Below, in pieces: positions 56,582 to 64,000 of a DNA stretch of 64,000 nt; within the stretch, counting starts at the first letter, position 1, and each line of letters opens with the position of its first letter. The DNA is from Drechslerella dactyloides (taxonomy: Eukaryota; Ascomycota; Orbiliomycetes; Orbiliales; Orbiliaceae): contig JAGTWJ010000002.1 in NCBI GenBank assembly GCA_020064725.1, forward strand, positions 868,001 to 932,000, written 5' to 3'. The position numbers and the translations under genes are program-made. The notes under the pieces are model-generated. The model ran no database searches. It saw only the letters and a list, made by a program, of their open reading frames with translations, and had not been told where the DNA came from.

Positions 56582-58754
56582 TCAGTTCAAGAGCCTGTCA
56601 ATCCAGCCCCCAGGTTTACTATCCATAATTGGCACACCCGGGTACCGCCTCCTGAACTCCTGAAGGGAAACCTCACTAGCTGAGAGCTCCAGCCTACGTC
56701 TTCCTTTGCCCGATTCTATCTCGTCGCCTCTGTTAAATGCGACTATAAGTGGGCTTGCCACTTCAACCTTGATAGTAGAGCCGTTATCCGCATCCTGACT
56801 GGGCAGCCCCAGTGCGATAGCCTGGAGATTAGAATTCAGCGCTTTAGATCGTATAACGTATTGCTTGAGTTCTTCGACATAATCTGGGGTGTCGTCGGGG
56901 CCGCATGTCGCAACGATGTCCTGCGGCTTGCACTCCACCACACGGAGGAATCTAAGGGATTCCGGGATAGCAAGATTGCCCTGCGTCGACAGAAGCCGCA
57001 AATTCAGTATCATCGGCCACAAATTCGCACAAAGTCAGCAAAGGCGGATGCGGATTCAGGTACTAACCAGCCCCCCAACGAGATTCGCCAAGGTCAACTC
57101 CTCCAGTACGGTCCACGAGGAGAAATCTATGCCTTTAATCGATCGTCCCCGTTTCTGGCCTCGCCTCCGTCCTCTTTCTCCTCCCGGTATCGTCCTCCTG
57201 TTCCCTGGTGAGTATTCGTCTGGACGATCTGAACCATAGCTACCTTCCAACCACAAATATTTGAGAGTATTGCGATGGCGATAGAGACTGCTCCAGTCGA
57301 AAGCAGCTGTGTCACGACCTTCCCATTTACGACGGTCCGGTACTAAATATAAGCCCATCAAAGTCTGTGATAATGCCGACAGAATTTCTCCAGAACTTCC
57401 AAGAGTGCTGCTCGTAACAAGTTGTAGATACCTCAAGCTCGTTAATGTGTTTCCAAAATCGATCAAGAAACGTTCGGACCCGTGGCAGAGTATGAGACTT
57501 AGAACTTCTAGAGTCTCCGGTCTAAAGAAACATCCCAGCGTCCCGATCGCAGGGGAGAACGCGAAGACCTCAAATTGCAAAACCCTGAGCTTGAGTTGTT
57601 CTGGCCATTCGTTTTGATAGATGGGGAAGTAACGCCGTTGCCAAGGAGCGTAAAAATCAATGGTATGGCTCGGTCTGAAATTGGTAATCGTGAAAATGAA
57701 CTCCGTCATGTAATCTACGGGGCTTCGAAGGAGACAGGTATCAGAGCAAACGGTCCAATCCTTGCCGCTTATATCGCTTATGCGACGCTCGATATCCCAT
57801 TGACAGAAATTAACGCGGAGGCATTCCATGGTTGACACATTCGCCTTGACGACTTCCCATAGGGTGCTGAGGTCCATTCGATTGTAGTCATATATGGGCT
57901 TCATACCAAGGCGGGTTCTCGTGTGAGGCCATGAGACATTGACATGGAGATATCGCAGGCTATCGAGGCTCCGTGCAGCCGAGTGGAAAGGGCCATGTTT
58001 CTGCAGTCGGAGCGTGAACGGCAGCGTCAGCTTCGTAATGTGCGGGAACTGGTCGATAGTTGCGGCCACGAATCTGGGATCAGAATCACAGATCTCCGGG
58101 GAGGAAAACCTGTGAAGAGAATAGGTATCGCGCGGTCAGCTAGGATAACTTATATGCGTTCCTCGTATTAATCTTGGAAATATGCGTATGAACGTACTGG
58201 ATTTCTCCCAGTTGGTCGAAGTGGAAACCTCCCCGCTCGGTCAAAGACTGCATCAACCTGTGACTCTCGGTTCGAGCGCGAGGGTATTTTCTTCCACCGC
58301 TTGCTTCTAGCATGCATCTATGGCCTTCCTTGCTTTCATCTTGCACGATGATATCACTCAAAGCTCGTCGCTCATACGGGACGAAGTATAGAGCTTTGAC
58401 ACGAATGTCTCGACTGCCGTCGTCCGGCTCCAGAGGAAGTAGTTCAGCGTCAAATTTCAAGTTGCCAGTGAGTTCAACATGTCGGCGAGATTGCTCTGTC
58501 GCGAACGAGGAGAGCAGAGAACAGGATAGGCGGACCGCGGGGAGGGTTTCCCGGGGGACCTTCATTCACGAGTACATGATGACATAGTTAGCCCTCTTCT
58601 CCGGGTGATCTCGAAACCATTTGATACCGTATTCCATTGCGACTGAGCTGTTTCAGCCGATACGATGGGTTTGCGATGGTGGAGCACTTACATAGCTCAG
58701 GATTGCGCGTAGTGCGTCTAGCGGGAGATCTAAGATGGTCGATGGTGCAGACAT
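56582..58754 (-). CDS. F-box protein with LRR-like C-terminal region, 621 aa
   Basis: Exons 58692-58754, 58198-58559, 57068-58109 and 56582-56980 join in frame to 621 residues; the introns are 132, 88 and 87 nt. The N-terminus is an F-box (ILDLPLDALRAILSY joined to VPRETLPAVRLSCSLLSSFA), which would dock on Skp1 in an SCF ubiquitin ligase. The remainder has leucine-rich strand/helix units without a regular repeat (FPHITKLTLPFTLRL, SLDSLRYLHVNVSW, PETLEVLSLILCHGSERFL, TLKYLWLEGSYG, TVLEELTLANL), typical of the large fungal F-box/LRR-like families that choose substrates. The F-box is split by the first intron exactly between the two helices. The target is unknown. These families are often lineage-specific and fast-evolving. 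Confidence 0.8.
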
Positions 58755-59432
58755 TGCGGTAGTCGGTAGAGAAAACCCAAAATTCAAGCCTACTCGATTC
58801 AGGGGATATTCAAGCTATTATGAAGCGAGGGTAGGTCGAATGCTTATAGATAGCAATATTTCCAGTTGCTGAGAATGTGATTTATACGTATACCTGTAGG
58901 GTAGACCACTAGGAGACCATGTGAGAGTGCGATGTGTAGCGTATCGGGATAGATTATAGGGGGGCAGATAAGGTTCTATAAATCCATAGTCGACCGAAAG
59001 GCAAATTAGAGTTATAGTCTGCATATGTTCGAATTCGCGAATTCGCTCGAGCGGTTACGGTTTTGACACGATCTTCAATAATACTCTAGACTTTGTCGGA
59101 GCTTGGATAACATGTCGTTATTATATTACTCGCATACACACACATTCAGGCCGTCCTCAAAACGCGGTTCTTCTGGCACGGTACTCTTCTAAAGGGAGTT
59201 TCGTCCAGCAATAAAGCTCAGCTGGTGCCGAACTTTAGAATCGAGTATCAACCGCAGGTCCAGTTGGAATGCCTGTTCCGGCTTTTGTGCGGGAATTCGA
59301 GATCGAGGTTATATTGCAGCGAGCTTCCGTCTCTGGCGTCTCAATGCTAGGATTTATGAGAATGCCCATAACACTGCACTGCACTGCATACGGTTGCCGG
59401 TCGTTCCCGCTGAGGCCATAAGCGGGTAAGGT
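58755..59432. other. Intergenic gap, 0.7 kb
   Basis: Promoter side of the F-box gene and 3' flank of the hydrolase gene. The palindromic word GAATTCGCGAATTC is present near 59031-59044. Nothing else is supported. Confidence 0.5.
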
Positions 59433-60605
59433 TTACTCCTCATCCCGGACCAAATCGACGGCACCTTGTAGCTCCCTCAAGAACCTCCACCGCGCGCGAT
59501 CCTTCCACCCTTTTTCTTTCCACCCGTTTGCGCGTCGCGGAAACAGCTCGAGCACATCGTAGTAATTCCACTCGTGCGCGTTCAGCACCAATATATCCTC
59601 ATCAGCGTCGAACGCCTGTATCTTACACACCACATCTTGCGCACGTGCGGAATCGACAGCGACTGATTTTTCCGGGATGCTGTAAAATGGTGTTGTTCGC
59701 GCTGCATTCTCGCCGGCTGGCAGTGCCGGGTGGATCCGTGTTAGGAGATCGCCGGGGCACGGACAGGGGCTGAAGCCCTCGATCTCGATGACGTCAGGGA
59801 GGGGCGTGTGCTCATTCGGCCGCAGCTGGGCGCCTAGATGATAGGAGTCCGCGCCGAGGAAGATGAAGGTGTCTGGAGACGAGGTGGTACGCGCAAGCGC
59901 ATTGATATGGCCGACGGCGTGTCCGGGCGCGTCGAGGAGGTAGAAACTGCCATCCGCGAAGAAGTCAATGGCCTTGAGGCCGCCGATTGTGATTTGGGAG
60001 GGGGCGAAGGAGAGCTCGGTTACGGGGCGGCCAGCGAGTTCGGAGGAGGTGAAAGGAGCGGCTTGGTTTTCGGGATACCCAGGCCCAAAGGCTTCGAGAA
60101 TGCCTGGCCCGACGATGAGCTTGACGCTCGGCGGGAAGAGGGATGGGCGCCCGGTGTGGTCCCAGTGCGCATGACTGAGAATTCGTGACGTCATACGTTT
60201 AGTCTCGCGTTAGAGGCCCGGAGTGTATGGAAAGACGCACCTCCAAATTAAAGACTCGATATCCTCCAGCTGGACGCCATTCTCCACGAGGACCTCGGAG
60301 ACGTACTTCTCGATGCTGATGATACACCCGTTATCCTCCCAGCCGGAGACGAGACGTGCAAACGGCTCTGGCAGGTCGGTTTTCCAGTTCTTGGGAGGGC
60401 CGAGGTCGAACAAGACGTTCCGTTCAAGGCCGGAGTCTGGGTCCTTGTGTGTAATGAGAAAGGCGAAGGCGCCAGCCGTCAGGCCGTCGTGGCCTTTGAT
60501 GGCAGGGCCCATGAAATGCGCCAGCGGGCCATTGGATAGCCGGAGAGTCGTATCGACGATTCGTACGTCGACTGTGCGGTTTGACGCTGGGATACCAATC
60601 TTCAT
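59433..60605 (-). CDS. Metallo-beta-lactamase-fold hydrolase (lactonase-like), 368 aa
   Basis: Exon 1 (60241-60605) and exon 2 (59433-60174) are joined through a 66-nt intron (GTGCGT...TCTCAG). The splice falls just before the metal motif. The protein has the di-zinc signature H-x-H-x-D-H as SHAHWDHTG (His123, His125, Asp127, His128). The downstream ligands fit: His207 or His211 in DAPGHAVGHIN, Asp231 in LGADSYH, and the late NAHEW. Features such as LIWSHAHWDHTG and PGHAVGH resemble N-acyl-homoserine lactonases and other fungal MBL-fold lactone or thioester hydrolases. No signal peptide is seen, so it is likely cytosolic. The substrate is not predictable from sequence. A role in detoxification or in a secondary-metabolite pathway is possible, but no pathway genes adjoin it. 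Confidence 0.85.
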
Positions 60606-61593
60606 GATGGATCGATTGTGCTTGTGGGTCCGGTTCGTGACTGCAGGTTGGATATTATGGGGATTTTATGCCATAGCGTTACACTGCATGCATGCATGAT
60701 GAACGGTATCAAGTTCGTATAGCCTCGATTCCAGGAAGCTCGTATACGAATGGACGGGCATTTCACATGCATCGGACGATGAATAACGATTCAATACGAG
60801 CTTGACTGCCTTGGCAGCTCGACTGATTGCGCACTCTCAGCGCATTATACATCCCTGCGACGTACCGGCCATCAGCAGCTGACATCAAATCACGATGAAC
60901 CGGGAAAAATACTATTACATGGCCATATCGCGTATATCGGCGGTATAAAAGGTTGGTGGCGAGTATCGATAACAGGGCATACTCGCATACAACTTCCAAA
61001 AGCTTCCTCGTCGCAGCAGGGTTGCAGTTGCGTATCCCTGACCTCTGTCCACGCCCATCCTGGACCTGTCGAGCAATCCAGCTAGTTGGACGGTTATTAA
61101 TGACGGCTAGGAGACACTGCACAGACCTCCAGCGGTTAGGTCTGCATGTCTAGAATCTTTCGAATGTGAGACTGAACCGATCAATGCTGACTTCGTGAAT
61201 GAAGTATGCGAGCCCAACAGCATGATAGACCTCCATGGTAGAACCGAAGCAGCCGGCGTGTCGGGGTTTGGGCGTCGTGTCTAGAGAAAGGCAACAGAAA
61301 CAACGCGTTCGGTTCATGCATAGCCTTTTTGCATATGAATTTCATACATATAATCATGTCTCGTTCACGCTCTATAGCGGTACAGTCTATCGGCCACCGG
61401 TATATGTCCGAATGTCCGAATACCACCAGTCGCCTCACTTTATTCTACTTCTTGAACTATATATAATTTTTAAATGTCTATTTTTGTACAGCTAACATGC
61501 CAACTGGCACATTGCAGATATCAGAATTCTCTATATACATGTTTCTCGTAGCTAAAGGAAGGCGTCTGGCTTGCGGGACAACTGCAAATGTTT
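60606..61593. other. Intergenic gap, 1 kb
   Basis: Promoter side of the hydrolase gene, with CATGCATGCATGAT at about 60687-60700, and 3' flank of the AAA gene. No other feature is supported. Confidence 0.5.
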
Positions 61594-64000
61594 CTAGTTC
61601 ATGCCGAGTAAGAGTTGGATGATCTCATCAGTAGACACAGTCAAAGGAGATTCGTCGTCGCAATCTGGCTTCATCCCGATCAGCACATGCCGACTAATGC
61701 TCTCAGCCAACGTCTCTACGTCCCTCCCGTTATCCATTAGCCCCATAGCATGTAATTTAGCGAACAAATCAAGTATCTTCTTTTGCTTCTCATTTGAACC
61801 CTCATCATCCACAATCTGGATCTGGTACTCCTTCAGCTTCCACTGAAGATGCCGTAGGCATGCCTTGGGCTGCATGCGTGGGAAGACGATCTCGGTTGGG
61901 AACCGGCTACGCAAACCTTGATTCATCCCCATTAGCCTATCCATATCTCTGTTGTACCCTGCCAGCACGATCACCAATTTTCGTGAGTATTTTGTCTTCG
62001 TTATGCCATCGACGAGCTCGCCAATCGCCTCTGCACCGAAAGTATATCGACTCGTATCTTCGGATGAACCCGCTAGGCGGTAAGCTTCGTCGATGAACAG
62101 AACTTTCCCAAGGGCGCGGTTAAAAAGGCGTGCTACTTTAGCTTCTGTTTGGCCGACGTATTCTCCGACAACGTCCGACACGGAGCACTCCACTACTTCG
62201 GGCTTTGATAGGAGGCCCATGTCATAATAAATCTGGCCGAGTTTGCGGGCGGTAACCGTCTTTCCTGTGCCTGGCGGCCCCTTGAACACAAATGTAAAAG
62301 GTATGTGATTCCGTGGGTCCTTGCCACGCGCCTGCAGAATCGCTGCGACTTTTTGGTATTCTTGAAACTGCTTGATGATCTTCTTGTATCCGACAAAGTC
62401 TTTGAATAACTCGGCGCAGTTCTCGCTAGCTTGGGAAACCTTGCCATATTCGGGATCGAAGTCCAAAGGAGTAAAGACAATATTTTCTGTTGTCCGGGTT
62501 AGCTCTCGTTTGTGCCGTGCTGCCTTGGCTCGATTGAGGAGATTCTCCACTGCTCTGCCATTTCCAAAGTTAGGTTGATCTCGTTCTAGGCTTAGTACTT
62601 TTATAGCTGCCCGCCGAGCCTCCTCGGTGGCACTCAATCCATCTCTGGAGAGCATGAGATCGAGAATCTGGCCCAGCTGTGAGTCGTTGTAGTCTTGGAA
62701 TCGGAAGGCTGCATTCATATGGAACCTGCTTTGGAACCCCGGGTTGGGCTGTTCGAACATGTCCTTCATAAGTTTCGGGTATCCAATGAGGATGACACAC
62801 CGATCCTCACCCGGCGTATTTGGAAGGCCGGCAATGAGGTGATCGGTGGTCGCGTCGTTGAGCATATGTGTATTATCAATGACAAGAACCTTGCCACGAG
62901 TTGCGTCGAGAAGGGTGTTAGGGTGGAAATCGGCAAAGTCCTTGACCACGATCTCGCCGCTGGAAAGGAGACCTAAGCTAGCAAGAATTTCACCGTAGAG
63001 TCTAGCTACCGTGGACTTGCCTGTGCCTGGTGGACCTAGGAAGACACGGTTCAGGCTGATCTCAATGGTCTTTTTACCCTGGATCTCGCGTTGATAGTTG
63101 TCGCAACTGAGTTGGTAAAGTGTGTCGATGGCCTCTTTGATATCATCTAGTCCCACCATTCGCTCCAGCTCTTTCCAAGCACCAATATTATCGCGGATTT
63201 CTGAAGGCTCAGGACCGAGAAGATCTCTCACAGTGAGGAACAAATCTTCGGCTGCGACACTCGGTTTATCATCTTTAGTTGGATTTTGCACTTCCGGGGT
63301 GAGGTTGGGTTCCGCTTCGGGGTGCTCTGATTCAGTGTGCGCCGGTTGAGACCGACTCTGCTCAGTCCGTTCGAGGTGAAGACGCCTGGCTTGACGGTCT
63401 AGTATCTTGGATAGTTCGCTCTTCAGGTTGTGCACATTTCCAAACAGGCGAGCCCCTCTACCGCGAGCAACTCTTCGTATCAAAATGCGCGAGTAAACCC
63501 CATCAGCACCGCCTTCTATCGTCAATGATCTTTTCCTGATCATTCTGGTCCAGATATGAAGAAGCTCCTGATCCGAATAATCGTCGAATATAAGCTTTTG
63601 CGGGAGGTAATGGGCTTGAGGGTTTTGATCCACAAAATTGTTCATCTCCTTGCCGGTAATAATCAAAACCCTTGGGGTCTTTCTGTCTCGATCAAATGTC
63701 TCTGCGCCGTAGGGTCTCGGACCCGAAGTCTGGACGGATCTGTAACTTGAAACAATATTCAAAGACGCAAGAAATCTGGCATATAGCCTCGCGACGGTGT
63801 TTTTACCTGTACATGTTCAAAACAGTCGATATCATGTTAGAATTATTCGAAGATAATCTCTTCGATTAGAGTGAATAGGATGAAAATCAAGAGGCGAATG
63901 CGTATCAGGGATCAAGACTTACCAGTCCCTGAGTTTCCCACGAATAGCGCGTCGAATCGCTCATTTCGGAGTACTTCATCTTGCTTCCCTATTCTTTTGG
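61594..64000 (-). CDS. Multi-AAA ATPase of CbbX/SpoVK type, C-terminal part (gene runs off the window)
   Basis: Two exons are visible: 63923-64000 (partial) and 61594-63806, split by a 116-nt intron inside the first Walker A (GNSGTG | KNT). Three AAA modules follow one another. Module 1 has Walker A but passes quickly to a sensor-like VLIITGKE, with no Walker B between. Module 2 has GPPGTGKS (about 63011-63036), but its Walker B reads VLVIDNTHM, with Asn where Glu is expected; an Arg-finger-like QSRF is kept. Module 3 is complete, with GPPGTGKT (about 62259-62283), VLFIDEAYRL (about 62082-62108) and LRSRFP. Such tandem CbbX-type proteins are common in filamentous fungi and of uncertain role. 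The third module is probably the active ATPase. The 5' part lies beyond 64000. Confidence 0.88.

Noticed and set aside
1..64000. CRISPR arrays, bacterial operons, rRNA and insertion sequences
   Set aside because: No regularly spaced repeats, ribosome-binding sites, rRNA-like stretches or transposase frames with terminal repeats were found. The intron-rich genes are eukaryotic.

Overview
The window looks like nuclear DNA of a filamentous ascomycete (Pezizomycotina). Genes are monocistronic on both strands. Introns are mostly 54-140 nt with GTRNGT donors, CTAAC/CTGAC branch sites and YAG acceptors, and intergenic spaces are long. Housekeeping proteins are clearly fungal in type: Tom70, Cox9, mitochondrial release factor 1 and 3-ketodihydrosphingosine reductase. 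Density is low for this group, about 18 gene calls in 64 kb. No rRNA, convincing tRNA, CRISPR array or bacterial operon was seen. I could not place the organism more finely.

Layout: 0-7 kb holds one signal-anchored Ser/Thr-rich membrane protein (minus strand) and a long gene-free leader. 7.0-11.7 kb is a three-exon gene for a 1431-residue disordered protein carrying a triplicated short motif. 14-21.7 kb has a secreted protein, a 717-residue orphan, a frameshifted Clr5-like remnant and a DUF6914-like protein, all on the minus strand. 24-30 kb has an APH-type kinase, then the divergent pair TSC10 / MRF1, then a short orphan. 30.5-32 kb is a decayed gene with conflicting frames. 33.0-35.3 kb is TOM70.

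36-42 kb is the most unusual region. It carries three tandem, diverged copies (A, B, C) of an unrecognised small gene family. They share a promoter module (TATAAATAG, with a 22-nt upstream repeat in two copies), a pyrimidine-rich leader, introns of 84-87 nt and a short core motif GPMTxAQARAA. A fourth copy (D) lies inverted at 54.6-55.4 kb. The introns look better conserved than the exons, and in copy C an intron-plus-start-exon unit has been duplicated.

42-64 kb continues with a small six-cysteine secreted protein (45.6 kb), a Ser/Pro-rich cytoplasmic protein with a roughly 2-kb first intron, COX9 with a 5-nt microexon, family copy D, an F-box protein, a metallo-beta-lactamase-fold hydrolase, and the C-terminal part of a multi-AAA (CbbX/SpoVK-type) protein running off the window end.

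Four of the recognised genes serve mitochondria or membranes (TOM70 import, COX9 respiration, MRF1 translation termination, TSC10 sphingolipids), but they are ordinary dispersed genes and not a pathway cluster. Exon coordinates were derived by reading splice signals and checking phase; they have not been verified against transcripts.
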